This document shows positions 11,022-20,990 of a DNA stretch of 64,000 bases, piece by piece (position 1 is the first letter of the stretch; the number at the start of each line of letters is the position of its first letter). The DNA is taken from positions 1 through 64,000 of the forward strand of contig JANQQR010000022.1 of assembly GCA_028289195.1 (NCBI GenBank), written 5' to 3'. This DNA is from Phycisphaerales bacterium (GTDB lineage Bacteria > Planctomycetota > Phycisphaerae > Phycisphaerales > UBA1924). The notes under the pieces are model-generated. The model was not told where the DNA came from. It saw nothing but the letters and a program-made list of their open reading frames with translations, and ran no database searches. The position numbers and the translations under genes are program-made.

Positions 11022-11798
11022 CTAGCTGCGCCGGCGACGCGAGACCGCAAGAGCACCGAACACAAGCAGCGCTCCGGACGCCGGTGACGGGACGAACATC
11101 AGGTCGTCGAGTCCGGCGGAACCGGAGAAGTTCACTGTCATGCGGGTGACGATGGTCGGGTCGAACCCGGCCTGCTCGGTCGCGGTGGCCGGGCCGCCGA
11201 CGCCTTCGCCGTCCTGATCGGCCAGCGTGGTGAACAGGAGCGTGTCGTAGCCGAGGGGCGAGATCGTCGGGTCGTTCGTCCACTTCGAGGGCACGCTGTA
11301 GGTGCGCGTCAGCCCGTTCATGTCGAGCAGTTCGATCGTGAGCGCGGCGTTGCCGTTGATGTCGACGAGCTTCATCGACTCGAGTTCGGAGGGGAACGTG
11401 AAGTCGAAGGAGATCACGCCGCCGCCGGCGTCATCGTTGGGGCTGTCGTAGATGCCCGACGTGCCCTGGGTGAGGCTGGATCCGCCGTCGTTCTGGACGA
11501 TCAGGATGTTGCCGCAGTCGACCAGGAGGTCGGGGTCCTGGCTGTTCTGGTTGGGGCCGGTGGTGTCGGAATCGAAGATCGCGACGCGGCTTCCGCCGTT
11601 CGTGTTGTCCGACGACGAGATGCCGGTGTTCAGCGTGAACAGGCCCATCTCGTACTGCCCGAGGATCGTGGACAGCTGTCGGCCGTTCTCAATCGGGGTG
11701 TTGTCGTTGTAAGTCTCGAAATCGACCAATGGCATGGCCGAGGCCACCGGCGCAGCCGCACCAACGGCAGCGCACAGCGCAAGGGTTCGGATGGTCAT
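11022..11798 (-). CDS. Secreted protein with PEP-CTERM-like sorting tail
   Basis: A 258-residue protein with a signal peptide (ALCAAVGAAAPVASA, cleavage near residue 21), a Thr/Asn/Asp-rich beta-sandwich-like body, and a C-terminus VPSPASGALLVFGALAVSRRRRS-type arrangement: a short Pro-rich motif, a hydrophobic helix and a run of arginines. That tripartite tail is the form of PEP-CTERM signals processed by exosortase in planctomycetes and other biofilm formers. No exosortase is in the window. The substrate or role of the body is unknown. Confidence 0.75.
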   Translation of the reverse strand: MTIRTLALCAAVGAAAPVASAMPLVDFETYNDNTPIENGRQLSTILGQYEMGLFTLNTGISSSDNTNGGSRVAIFDSDTTGPNQNSQDPDLLVDCGNILIVQNDGGSSLTQGTSGIYDSPNDDAGGGVISFDFTFPSELESMKLVDINGNAALTIELLDMNGLTRTYSVPSKWTNDPTISPLGYDTLLFTTLADQDGEGVGGPATATEQAGFDPTIVTRMTVNFSGSAGLDDLMFVPSPASGALLVFGALAVSRRRRS

Positions 11799-12010
11799 AG
11801 CGCCCAGCTTCCCAATCCTGGATTGACGTGTCTCTCCCGATCCGGGCGGCTTCCCAGGGCGCTCGGATCACTCTTCTCAACCAATCAATGGTGCCACGGG
11901 AATCCGCGGGGGCAAGGCCGGGTCGGGTTCTCGGACCAGATTTGACCGAGTCCATCCCCGAAAGAGGCCAGGATGTGAAGATGGGCAATGCTCAGGTTCG
12001 CCGTTGCGGG

Positions 12011-13336
12011 TCAGTAGCGGAGGTTCGCGTAGGGGTTTGTGCTGTTCACGGTGATGCCCTGGAAGTTGAGGACGCTGCCGACGGAGTTGCCGGGGACGAT
12101 GGGCCCGAAGTCGGCGACGGAGTTGTCCGCGGCAACGTTCCGGATGATCAGGTTGCGTGTGCCGACGGCGATCACGCCGTGGTCGTTCGACACGCACCTG
12201 TTTCCCTCGACGACGCTGAACGCATCACCCTCGGAGCGGATCAGTACGCCGGCTCCGTCTACGGCGGATCGCCCGTTGGCGTGCACGAGATTCTGAAACG
12301 CGGCGCTCTGGGTGTCGAGATTGATGCCGTTGATCCCGTTGAGCAGCGCGCTGCAGCCCTGCACCACGGACCCCGGCCCCGTGTTGAATCCGTCGAGATC
12401 GTTGTTGGACGACGCGCACCCTTCCGCCAGGCTCCACGAGTTGATCGAGAACCCGTGCGCGTCGTTGTTCGCTGAGACGCATTGACCGATGTAGTTGCCT
12501 GTCTGCGCCCAGATGCCCGAGTTGCCGTTGTCCGTCGCGACGCTCGAGACAATCGTCGATTGCTGCGCCAGCCGGAACCCGAACGATCCGTTGATGATCG
12601 CCGTGCAGGAGGCCACCGTGCTGGACGGGCCGACTTCGATCCCGTTGCTCCCGCACTCCGCCGCCGTGCTCCGAGTGATGACGGAACTGGCCGAGGTATC
12701 GAATCCGTCTTCCATGTTCTCGAACGCGAGGCACGAATCGAACATGCAGAACCTGGCGGCCCGGAACCCGTCGCTTCGGCAATTGAACGCCTGGCAGGTC
12801 GAGAACAGGCAACTATCGCCCGCGACGAACCCGACCTCGACGAGCTGAACCGCGCAGCGAATCAGAGCGGTGTTCTGGTTCACGACGATGCCGTTCCCCC
12901 CGCACGATCGGACGTTGACACCCGAGATCGCGCAGTCGATGGTCAGCGATGCGTCCACGCCGTTGCCGCCCCAGGCGTCGAGGGACCCGTTTTGGATCGC
13001 GACCGACATCGCGTCCATCTGGGTGACCGAGATTGCGTCGAGCGAATCCGTGACGCCGCGGAGCGTGAAACCGTTGAGATCAACGGTGATGGATGACCCC
13101 GCGATCTCGATGCCGTGCTTCATCGCTTCGCCGGCCAGGTTCTCGGCGAGGTAGTACGAGCCCGGTTCGGTGATCTTGTAGACGCTGTCGGCGTCGCCGG
13201 GCGTGTTGGCGGCGTTGATCTCGATGCGTGGGCCGAAGCGCCCGGTCTCGGCGATGGGGCCGGCTGGGGGGTTGAGCGGGCCGGCGAACGCTGGAAGCGT
13301 GCAGACGAGCCAGACAGACAGGGCGGCGGTGCGCAT
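12011..13336 (-). CDS. Secreted right-handed beta-helix protein (paralog 1)
   Basis: A 441-residue protein: signal peptide ending LPAFAG, then the family N-terminal module (LNPPAGPI, GRFGPRIEIN, NTPGDADS, PGSYYL), then repeated short beta-strand coils with Cys, Gly and Asn at turns (G-I-x-V and C-x-A patterns typical of PbH1/NosD solenoids), and the family tail NPYANLRY. I start it at 13336, where AAGGAA precedes the ATG; an open frame upstream overlaps the preceding gene's end and is Arg-rich. It lies 13 bases after paralog 2 and is probably the last gene of a six-gene run. Parallel beta-helices often bind or cleave polysaccharide, but no catalytic residues are identifiable. Confidence 0.85.
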   Translation of the reverse strand: MRTAALSVWLVCTLPAFAGPLNPPAGPIAETGRFGPRIEINAANTPGDADSVYKITEPGSYYLAENLAGEAMKHGIEIAGSSITVDLNGFTLRGVTDSLDAISVTQMDAMSVAIQNGSLDAWGGNGVDASLTIDCAISGVNVRSCGGNGIVVNQNTALIRCAVQLVEVGFVAGDSCLFSTCQAFNCRSDGFRAARFCMFDSCLAFENMEDGFDTSASSVITRSTAAECGSNGIEVGPSSTVASCTAIINGSFGFRLAQQSTIVSSVATDNGNSGIWAQTGNYIGQCVSANNDAHGFSINSWSLAEGCASSNNDLDGFNTGPGSVVQGCSALLNGINGINLDTQSAAFQNLVHANGRSAVDGAGVLIRSEGDAFSVVEGNRCVSNDHGVIAVGTRNLIIRNVAADNSVADFGPIVPGNSVGSVLNFQGITVNSTNPYANLRY

Positions 13337-13349
13337 GGTTGGTTCCTTG

Positions 13350-14747
13350 TCAGTAGCTGATGTTCGCCCAGGAGTTGGAGTTCGAGAGACCCGCGCCGAC
13401 GGCATTGATGATCGTGCCGATGGTGTTGCCGGCGGGGATCGAATAGTCACCCCCGGAATTGTCCGCGGCGGCGTTGCAGATCACGATGTTGCGCGAGCCG
13501 GCAACACGGATCCCGTAGTCGTTCCCGACAAGCGTGTTTCCCTCGAGCCGGCACAGGCCAAGGCCGGCGTTGGATTGATAGATGCCCGCGCCGTCGGGGA
13601 TCTCGCTCCCGTTGCCCCGTGCGACGCAGCGCTGCACAGTTGAACCGGAGAACGCACTGATCCCGTGCTCTCCGTTGCTGAACGCCGCGCAGTCGACGAC
13701 GTGCCCGGTGCCGATGGTGATGCCGCTGCCCGTGTTGTCCGCTGCGGCGCAGGAACGCACGACCGAGCTGCCCGAGACCGCGACCCCGTTGAGGCCGTTG
13801 TTCCATGAACTGCAGTCGGCCACGAGGGACGCCGCGGTGCTCTGGATCCCGTTCAGCCCGTTCTTGAAGGCCATGCAGCCGCGGATCGTTGCTTGGGGCG
13901 CATAGGCAACGATCCCGCCGAATCCGTTGTCCGATGCGGAACACGACTCGACCACTGCGTGTCGCCCGATCTCGATTCCATCGGCCGTGTTCCCCACGCT
14001 CGCACAGCCGAGCACGACGGACCGGCCGGCGCAGACGACGCCGCTGGCCCCGTTGGCCTCAGTGGTGCACCCGACGATCGAACTCCCGGCTCCCGCTTCG
14101 ATCCCGTGGGCTGCGCACTGGTTGGCGAAGCACGACGTGATCACCGAGGCGTCGTCGAACGAGAACCCGTTCCCGGTGAAGCTCTGCGACGCGGTGCACG
14201 ACTCGGCGATGCAGCCCTTGCCGCCACGGAAGCACGGGCCCTGGGAGCCGGTCACAGCGCAGTTGCTGATCTTGAACGTCGGCCCGGTGAGGATGCCCGA
14301 GCCGTCTCCCGAGCCCCCACCGACAAACACCACAAAGATGTCCTGGATCGTGCCTGAGAACGACGACTCCGCTTCGATCCCGTGATCGCCCATGCCGCGG
14401 ATCGACCCGTTGCGGATCGCGATGTTGAACCCGGCTGCGAAGATGCCGCTCAGGGTGTCGTTGGCGCCGCTGATCTCGAAGCCCATCAGGTCGAGGGTGA
14501 CGCCGTTGGTTGCGATCTCGATGCCGTGCTTGCCGGATTCCGCCACGATGTTCGCGCCGAGGTAGTACGAGCCGGGCTGGGAAATGCGGAACGTGCTGTC
14601 GGCGTCGCCGGGGGTGTTGGCACCGCTGACCTCGATGCGAGGGCCGAAGCGCCCGGATTCCGCGATCGGACCGGCCGGCGGGTCGAGGGGCCCGGCGAGG
14701 GAGGGACACGCGAGCGCGAGAGCGGCGATGGCGAAGAGGGTGCGCAC
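13350..14747 (-). CDS. Secreted right-handed beta-helix protein (paralog 2)
   Basis: 465 residues, signal peptide ending CPSLAG, N-terminal module with LDPPAGPI and GRFGPRIEV, about twenty beta-helix coils, and the tail SNSWANISY. It starts with GTG, supported by AAGGAA ten bases ahead. The 3' end is nearly identical in DNA to that of paralog 3, pointing to recent duplication or gene conversion. It is 14 bases downstream of paralog 3 in the same direction. Confidence 0.86.
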   Translation of the reverse strand: MRTLFAIAALALACPSLAGPLDPPAGPIAESGRFGPRIEVSGANTPGDADSTFRISQPGSYYLGANIVAESGKHGIEIATNGVTLDLMGFEISGANDTLSGIFAAGFNIAIRNGSIRGMGDHGIEAESSFSGTIQDIFVVFVGGGSGDGSGILTGPTFKISNCAVTGSQGPCFRGGKGCIAESCTASQSFTGNGFSFDDASVITSCFANQCAAHGIEAGAGSSIVGCTTEANGASGVVCAGRSVVLGCASVGNTADGIEIGRHAVVESCSASDNGFGGIVAYAPQATIRGCMAFKNGLNGIQSTAASLVADCSSWNNGLNGVAVSGSSVVRSCAAADNTGSGITIGTGHVVDCAAFSNGEHGISAFSGSTVQRCVARGNGSEIPDGAGIYQSNAGLGLCRLEGNTLVGNDYGIRVAGSRNIVICNAAADNSGGDYSIPAGNTIGTIINAVGAGLSNSNSWANISY

Positions 14748-14761
14748 GGAGTTGTTCCTTC

Positions 14762-16165
14762 TCAGTAGCTGATGTTCGCCCAGGAGTTGGAGTTCGAGAG
14801 ATTCAAGCCCGCGGCGTTGATGATCGTGCCGATGGTGTTGCCGGCGGGGATGGAGAACTCGCCGGCCGAGTTGTCCGATGCGCAGTTGCGGATGACGATG
14901 TTGCGCGTGCCGGTCACGAGCACGCCGTAGTCGTTGTTCGTCAGCGTGTTGCCCTCGAACCTGCAGTGGCTCTCACCACCGAGCCGCTGGTAGATGCCGG
15001 CGCCGTCGGCGATGGTTGCCCCGTTGCCTGACGAGGTGCAGTCGCGCACGGTCGCTCTGAGGGTCGTGACGATGCCGTGCTCGCCGTTGCCGGACGATGC
15101 GCAGTCCACGACAAGCCCAGAACTTCCGCACACGATTCCGTCTTCTGTGTTGTCGAGCGCCATGCACGACCGGATCACCGAGCCGGACCCCCCGACAATC
15201 CCGTTGAATCCGTTGTCCCAGGCGCTGCAATCGGTGATGACGCTGCCGGAGGTGCTGGAAATCCCGTTGCCACCGTTGTTGTAGGCGATGCATCCTCGGA
15301 TCGTGTTGTGCGGGGCGCTTGCCGATATGCCGCTGCCGGTGTTGTTCGACGCCGAGCACGTGTCGATCGTGCAGTGGACGCCGAGCTGGAAACCGTTCTG
15401 GTCGTTGCCGATGCTCGAGCAGGCGAACACCGAGGACTCGATCCCGGTGCGGATCCCGCTCAGGATGTTCGCCTCGGCTGTGCAGCCGATGATCGAGCTC
15501 CCCGCGCCCGCGCTGATGCCGTGCCCGAGTTGGCACTGGTTCGCGAAGCACGAGGTGATCACAGCGGCCTCGGCGAGATCGAACCCGTCTCCGTTGAAGC
15601 TGGTCGACGCGATGCACGATTCGACGATGCAGCCCTTGTCTCCGACGATGCAGTCGCCCTGAGACGCGTTGACGATGCAGCCGGTGATGCGCGTGTACGC
15701 GCCGGCGGTGATGCCCGTCCCGGCGCCGGTAGCGCCACCCACGAATGTGACCTGTATGCCCTCGATGATGCTGGCGAGCGCAAAGTCCATCAGGATCCCG
15801 TGCTCACCGAAGCCCCGGATCGAGCCGTTGCGCACGGTGATGCTGAACCCGGCGCCGAAGATGCCGCTGAGGGAGGAGTTGAGGCCGCTGAGCTCGTAGC
15901 CCATGAGATCGAGCGTGACGCCGCTAGCGGCGATCTCGATGCCGTGCTTCATCGCCTGCCCGGTGACGTTGCCCGCGAGGTAATACGAGCCCGGTTCGGT
16001 GATCTTGTAGACGCTGTCGGCGTCGCCGGGCGTGTTGGTGTCGTTGATCTCGATGCGTGGGCCGAAGCGTCCGGTCGGGCTGATCGGGCCGGACGGAGGG
16101 TTCAAGGGGCCGGCGAGGGCGGGGCATGCCAGCGTTGTGATCACGATCGAACAGATGATGCGCAT
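14762..16165 (-). CDS. Secreted right-handed beta-helix protein (paralog 3)
   Basis: 467 residues, signal peptide ending CPALAG, the conserved N-terminal module (LNPPSGPI, GRFGPRIEIND, PGSYYL, KHGIEI), a beta-helix with Cys-rich coils, and the tail SNSWANISY. The ATG at 16165 follows GAAAGAAG. A block of about 150 bases (15799-15951) is close to identical to the matching part of paralog 4. It sits 12 bases after paralog 4. Confidence 0.86.
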   Translation of the reverse strand: MRIICSIVITTLACPALAGPLNPPSGPISPTGRFGPRIEINDTNTPGDADSVYKITEPGSYYLAGNVTGQAMKHGIEIAASGVTLDLMGYELSGLNSSLSGIFGAGFSITVRNGSIRGFGEHGILMDFALASIIEGIQVTFVGGATGAGTGITAGAYTRITGCIVNASQGDCIVGDKGCIVESCIASTSFNGDGFDLAEAAVITSCFANQCQLGHGISAGAGSSIIGCTAEANILSGIRTGIESSVFACSSIGNDQNGFQLGVHCTIDTCSASNNTGSGISASAPHNTIRGCIAYNNGGNGISSTSGSVITDCSAWDNGFNGIVGGSGSVIRSCMALDNTEDGIVCGSSGLVVDCASSGNGEHGIVTTLRATVRDCTSSGNGATIADGAGIYQRLGGESHCRFEGNTLTNNDYGVLVTGTRNIVIRNCASDNSAGEFSIPAGNTIGTIINAAGLNLSNSNSWANISY

Positions 16166-16177
16166 AGATGGCTTCTT

Positions 16178-17623
16178 TCAGTAGCGGATGTTCGCCCAGG
16201 AGTTGGAGTTGTTCAGAATCACCCCGGCGGCGTTGATCTGTTCGCCCACGGTGTTGTTGACAGGGCCAACGATCTCGCTCGTATTGCCGGCGTACATGTT
16301 CCTGACCACGACGTTTCTCTCGCCCGTGAGTTCGATCGCCGTGGTGCACTTGGTGATCGAGTTGCCCTCGATGCGGCAGTACGTGAGCCCGACGGAGCGC
16401 TGGAGGATCCCGGGGCCGGCGTTGTCGTTCACGGCGCAATCGAGCGCCTCGCTGTCCGCGTCGATCCGTATGCCGAACTGGTTGTTGTTGGACGCGAGCG
16501 AGTTGCTGACGCGGCTCCGAGAATTCATGCTGATGCCGCCGTCTCCGTTCGAACGCGCTGTGCACCTCGCGACGTACGAGCCGAACCCGCCGATGATGCC
16601 GACATCAGTATTGAACCAGGAGCTGCACGCCTCGACGACACTCGCGTTGCCGGTCGAGATCCCGGTGGAACCGTTGTCGTAAGCAAAGCAGCCGCGGACG
16701 ACGCTCTGCCCGCCGGCGTTGATGCCGACTTCTCCGTTCTCCGCGGCGGTGCACGATTCGATCGAGCTGCTGCCAGCCGCAACCCCATCGAAACCGTTGC
16801 CGGTTGCGGTGCACATTGCGACCACACAGAACAGGCTGAGGCTCAAGCCGTTCTGACCGTTTCCGTGGCTGGCGCACCCGATCACCACCGATCGCGCCCC
16901 CGCAGCGATACCGTCTTTCTCGTTCGCCTCGGCGGTACACCCGGTGAACACGCTCCCTTCCCCTGCCCTGAATCCGTCGTCGTCGCACTGGTTCGCGAAA
17001 CACGAGGTGATGAGAGCGGCCTCGGCGAACGAGAACCCGTTGCCGCTGAAGCTGGTCGACGCGATGCACGATTCCACGACGCAGCCCTTGGCTCCGCGGA
17101 AGCAGTCGCCCTGGGGACCGTTCACCGAGCAGCCACTGATCCGGGCGTACGGCCCGACGAGGATCCCGACGCCTTCTCCCGAACCGCCGCCGACGAACGC
17201 GACCTGGATGTTCTCGATGATGCTCGAGAGGGAAGACTCCATGAAGACGCCGTGCTCGCCGAAGCCCCGGATCGAGCCGTTGCGCACCGTGATGCTGAAC
17301 CCGGCGCCGGAGATGCCGCTGAGGGAGGAGTTGAGGCCGCTGAGTTCGTAGCCCATCAGATCGACAGTGACACCGTTGGCGGCGATTTCGATGCCGTGCT
17401 TACCTCCCTGGCCGGTGAGGTTGCCGGAGAGGTAGTACGAGCCGGGCTGGGAGATTCGGTAGACGCTGTCGGCGTCGCCGGGGGTGTTGGAGTCGTTGAT
17501 CTCGATCCGCGGGCCGAAGCGCCCGGATTCGGAGATCGGCCCGGCGGGTGGATTGAGCGGGCCGGCGAGGGCGGGGGCGGTGCAGAGCGAGCCAGCGGCG
17601 AGGATCGAGCGGATCTTGTGCAT
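16178..17623 (-). CDS. Secreted right-handed beta-helix protein (paralog 4)
   Basis: 481 residues, signal peptide ending APALAG, N-terminal module LNPPAGPIS and GRFGPRIEIND, a long PbH1-like solenoid, and the tail NSNSWANIRY. A strong GGAGGAG precedes the ATG, the best ribosome site of the run. Paralog 5 ends 28 bases upstream. Confidence 0.87.
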   Translation of the reverse strand: MHKIRSILAAGSLCTAPALAGPLNPPAGPISESGRFGPRIEINDSNTPGDADSVYRISQPGSYYLSGNLTGQGGKHGIEIAANGVTVDLMGYELSGLNSSLSGISGAGFSITVRNGSIRGFGEHGVFMESSLSSIIENIQVAFVGGGSGEGVGILVGPYARISGCSVNGPQGDCFRGAKGCVVESCIASTSFSGNGFSFAEAALITSCFANQCDDDGFRAGEGSVFTGCTAEANEKDGIAAGARSVVIGCASHGNGQNGLSLSLFCVVAMCTATGNGFDGVAAGSSSIESCTAAENGEVGINAGGQSVVRGCFAYDNGSTGISTGNASVVEACSSWFNTDVGIIGGFGSYVARCTARSNGDGGISMNSRSRVSNSLASNNNQFGIRIDADSEALDCAVNDNAGPGILQRSVGLTYCRIEGNSITKCTTAIELTGERNVVVRNMYAGNTSEIVGPVNNTVGEQINAAGVILNNSNSWANIRY

Positions 17624-17651
17624 CGTTTGCTCCTCCGGATCTGGTGACGCG

Positions 17652-18755
17652 TCAGTACGTGAAGTTGGCCCACGGGTCGACGGAAATGAGCACGCTTGCC
17701 GCGGTGTCGCTGGCGACCGCGGGGGACGCCACAGCGGTGAGGTCGACGATCCGGCCGTAGAGGTTGTCGGCGACGAATTCCCAGTTCGACGTGTTCGCGG
17801 AGCACGTGTTGTTGAGGATCAGGTTGCCCGCAGCGTCGATGTCGAGGCCGATCGGGTTGTCGGTGAGGTGATTGGCCTCGATCCGGTTGTTGGATGAGGT
17901 CACCAGGATGCCCGCCTGGCCGTTGCCGTGGCATCGATTCTGCAAGATGAGCGTGTTCGCCGACGCGGTTATCCCTGTGGTCAGGTTCTTGCTGGCGGTG
18001 TTCTGGAACGCGATGGTGTCGCCGAGGATCAGGAAGCCGCGCGAAAGATTTTCGTGCGATGCGCACTGCACGACCACCGATCCTTGTGCCACGTAGATCC
18101 CGGTGGCGCCGTTCGACTCGGCGATGCAGCCGGCGACGACCGAGTACCGGAGGACGAAGATGCCGCTGTTGCCGTTGCCCCGCGCCGAGCAACTGGTGAT
18201 CGACGCGTTGTTCGTCGCGACGATCCCGCGTTGCCCGTTGCCCTCGGAGTGGCAGTCCTGGATTCTGGCCAGTTCGTGCGTGCCTTCGATCCCGACATCC
18301 CCGTTGTTGGATACGAGGAGCCGTTCGATCAACGACCGGGACCCGACGAAGCCCTGGTGCAGGCTCACGCCGTCTTCACCCCAATCGGCCACGACTCCGT
18401 TGCGTACGACCAGGTCGTCGTAGAAATCTCCCGATATCACCGTGATCCCCGACCGGCTCTCTGCCACACCGCGCAGTTCGAACCCCATGAGATCGATGGT
18501 GACACGATCGGAGGTGATGGCGATGCCGTGCTTGCCGGCTTCGCCGAGGGTGTTCCCGCCCAGGTAGTACGAGCCGGGCTCGGTGATCTTGAACATGCTG
18601 TCGGCGTCGCCGGGGGTGTTGGTGGCGTTGATCTCGATGCGCGGGCCGAAGCGCCCGGTGGGGTTGATCGGGCCGGAGGGCGGGTTGAGCTGGCCGGCGA
18701 ATACGGGTGCGGCCGCGCAACACATCGAGGCGACGGAGATCAAGACGGCGCGCAT
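17652..18755 (-). CDS. Secreted right-handed beta-helix protein (paralog 5)
   Basis: 367 residues, the shortest of the run. Signal peptide ending APVFAG, N-terminal module LNPPSGPIN and GRFGPRIEIN, fewer coils than its neighbours, and the tail DPWANFTY. AAAGGA lies 8 bases before the ATG. It is 33 bases from the stop of the long paralog 6 and is probably co-transcribed from that gene's promoter. Confidence 0.86.
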   Translation of the reverse strand: MRAVLISVASMCCAAAPVFAGQLNPPSGPINPTGRFGPRIEINATNTPGDADSMFKITEPGSYYLGGNTLGEAGKHGIAITSDRVTIDLMGFELRGVAESRSGITVISGDFYDDLVVRNGVVADWGEDGVSLHQGFVGSRSLIERLLVSNNGDVGIEGTHELARIQDCHSEGNGQRGIVATNNASITSCSARGNGNSGIFVLRYSVVAGCIAESNGATGIYVAQGSVVVQCASHENLSRGFLILGDTIAFQNTASKNLTTGITASANTLILQNRCHGNGQAGILVTSSNNRIEANHLTDNPIGLDIDAAGNLILNNTCSANTSNWEFVADNLYGRIVDLTAVASPAVASDTAASVLISVDPWANFTY

Positions 18756-18788
18756 GGAGTCGGTCCTTTCCGCGGGTCGTGCTGCCTG

Positions 18789-20981
18789 CTAGTCGAAGTT
18801 GGCGAAGGGGCTCGTGGCGGTGCTGGCGTTCTGGATCGGCCCGACGTTGGCGGCGGCGGGGACGTCGTAGTTCATCACGAAGTTCCCGCTCGAGAGATTC
18901 CCGTGCATCAGCATGTTGCCTGCGGTCTGCTGGATCCCCGTATCGCTCCCACGCACGACGTTGCCGATGACCGCGGCGAGCTCGTCCCCCGATACCCGCA
19001 TCTCGACGAGGATTCCCACTCCGCCGTTTTGCGCGCCGTTATTGATGCAGACATTTCCAGAGGCCAGACCGGCGATCGACCCAATTCGGATGCCCCAGAC
19101 CGAATTGGTGGTCGCGTCGCATCCAACGACCATCGAGCCTGCCTTGATACCTCCCCCGGTGTTCTGCACCGCACGGCATCGAACGACCTGCTGGGCTTCG
19201 ATCCCGATTCCGGTGTTCCTGTGCGCGCGGCAGTGCTCCACAGTACTGCCGAGCAAGTCGAACCCTCCTGCCGAGTTCAGGCCCGCGACGCACGACACGG
19301 CGATCGCTGACTGCCCGATGAAGCCGGCACCGGTGTTGATGGTCGCGATGCAGTCGCGGTACACCCCGGTTTCTATCGCGCCGAAGGTCGTGAAGGTGTC
19401 TGGCGTGGCGAAGCCGTGCCCGTCGTTCTCTATCGAGGTGCAACTCGTGAACGAGGCGCGATCGGCCGCGAAGCCGTCGTCGCCGTTGTCGCTGGCGAGG
19501 CACGCCTCGTAGATGCCGGACGACAGGCGGGTGTCGAAGCCGATGCCGCTGTTCCCGGCCGCGACGCTGGCGCGCACGATGAGGCCGTCGGCGGCGTTGA
19601 CGGCGGAGAAGCCGCTGGCCTGGTTTCCGGTCGCGATGCAGGCGTCGAGCGTCGATCCGCCGCCGGCTCGGATGCCGGTGAGCGTGTTGTTCGAGGCCTC
19701 GCACCCGGTGAGGATCGCCCGGTTTCCGGCGTTGATGCCCGAGAGGCCGTTGTCGCTGGCGGATGCGCTGCTGATCTGGGCCGCGTCGGTGCAGCTGATG
19801 CCGTCGCCGGTGTTGCCGTTTGCCGAGGCGCCCAGGACCTGCAGGCCGGCTCCGCCGGTGATGCCGTCTCCGGCGTTGCCCTTTGCGATCGACGAGGTGA
19901 TCACAGAGTCGTCGCTCACCACCAGGCCCTGGAGGGTGTTGAAGTTGGCGTTGGCGCCCAGGATGTTGGCGCTGGTGCCGAGGTTGATCCCGGCCCCCGC
20001 GTTCCCGTCGCACGCTGCGGACTCGACCGTCACCCGGGCGGGCCCGTTGATCCCGTCGCCGGTGTTGCCCAGGGCGCTCACGCCGCGGGCCACACATGCG
20101 TTGCGGAGCTGGAATCCGTGGTCCCCGTTCAGACGCGTCGTGCAGTTCTCCACGACGCAGGCGTCGAGCGTCTTGATCCCGACGCCGTCGTTGTTCTCGC
20201 TCACACACCCCAGCACCGTGCAGCTGTTCCCGACATCGATGCCGATGCCGGCCTGCCCGCCGGTGTTGTTCCTGGAGATGCACAGCGACACGATCGACTG
20301 GTTGCCGGCCTCGAGGCCCGCGCCGGAGTTCACGTCGAACAGGCAATCGGACACGCGTGCGCCGTCGCCGACCGAGATCCCGAAACCCCCGTTGGCACGC
20401 ACCGTGCACCCCGACACGCGCGCGTCGAGCCCGAGCGACGCGCCGCCGAGGTCGTTGTCCCGCAGGATGCAGGCGTCGACGATGTACTCGCCGCCCGCGA
20501 CGATCCCCTCGCCCGTGCACACAGCGATCACCACATCCTCGATCCGGCCGACGAACGAGCTCGACTGTGCGTCGATCCCGCGATTGAAGCGCCGGATGAA
20601 GCCGTTGCGCACCGTCAGGTTCTGAAAGCTCGCGAAATTGACCTGGATGCCGTCGTTGGCGCCGGCGACCCCGTCCATTCGGAACCCGTTGAGGTCGATC
20701 GCGACGTTCTCGGTGGCCGTGATCAGGATCCCGTGCTTGCCAACCTCCCCGACGATGTCGCCGGTCAGGTAGTACGACCCCGGTGCGCTGATCACGTGCA
20801 CCGCCGCGCCGCTCCCGGGGAGCGAGTTCACGTCGGTCCGGGGCTCGACCTGGTCGAGCGTCTTGTTCGTCGGGGCGATCGGGCCCGCGGGGGGATTCAG
20901 CGGCCCTGCGAGGGCGGGAAGAGACACAACAAAGAGCGCAGCAGACGCGACAGCGGCGCAACGACGGCAACAGATCGACAT
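18789..20981 (-). CDS. Large secreted right-handed beta-helix protein (paralog 6)
   Basis: 730 residues, twice the usual length through additional coils. It has a signal peptide (cleavage after LPALAG), the KTLDQVEPR form of the N-terminal module, PGSYYL, KHGI, many N-x-G-x-G-I-x-x-x coils with cysteines, and the tail PFANFD. I place the start at 20981, behind GGGAGA, because the open frame upstream translates the conserved leader found before three paralogs. It is probably the first gene of the run that continues through paralogs 5 to 1. Confidence 0.86.
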   Translation of the reverse strand: MSICCRRCAAVASAALFVVSLPALAGPLNPPAGPIAPTNKTLDQVEPRTDVNSLPGSGAAVHVISAPGSYYLTGDIVGEVGKHGILITATENVAIDLNGFRMDGVAGANDGIQVNFASFQNLTVRNGFIRRFNRGIDAQSSSFVGRIEDVVIAVCTGEGIVAGGEYIVDACILRDNDLGGASLGLDARVSGCTVRANGGFGISVGDGARVSDCLFDVNSGAGLEAGNQSIVSLCISRNNTGGQAGIGIDVGNSCTVLGCVSENNDGVGIKTLDACVVENCTTRLNGDHGFQLRNACVARGVSALGNTGDGINGPARVTVESAACDGNAGAGINLGTSANILGANANFNTLQGLVVSDDSVITSSIAKGNAGDGITGGAGLQVLGASANGNTGDGISCTDAAQISSASASDNGLSGINAGNRAILTGCEASNNTLTGIRAGGGSTLDACIATGNQASGFSAVNAADGLIVRASVAAGNSGIGFDTRLSSGIYEACLASDNGDDGFAADRASFTSCTSIENDGHGFATPDTFTTFGAIETGVYRDCIATINTGAGFIGQSAIAVSCVAGLNSAGGFDLLGSTVEHCRAHRNTGIGIEAQQVVRCRAVQNTGGGIKAGSMVVGCDATTNSVWGIRIGSIAGLASGNVCINNGAQNGGVGILVEMRVSGDELAAVIGNVVRGSDTGIQQTAGNMLMHGNLSSGNFVMNYDVPAAANVGPIQNASTATSPFANFD

Positions 20982-20990
20982 CGAACAGAT

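Noticed and set aside
15077..17647. 856-residue plus-strand frame opposite beta-helix genes
   Set aside because: It is the antisense of three repeated genes with the same codon bias; its repeats just reflect the beta-helix coils.
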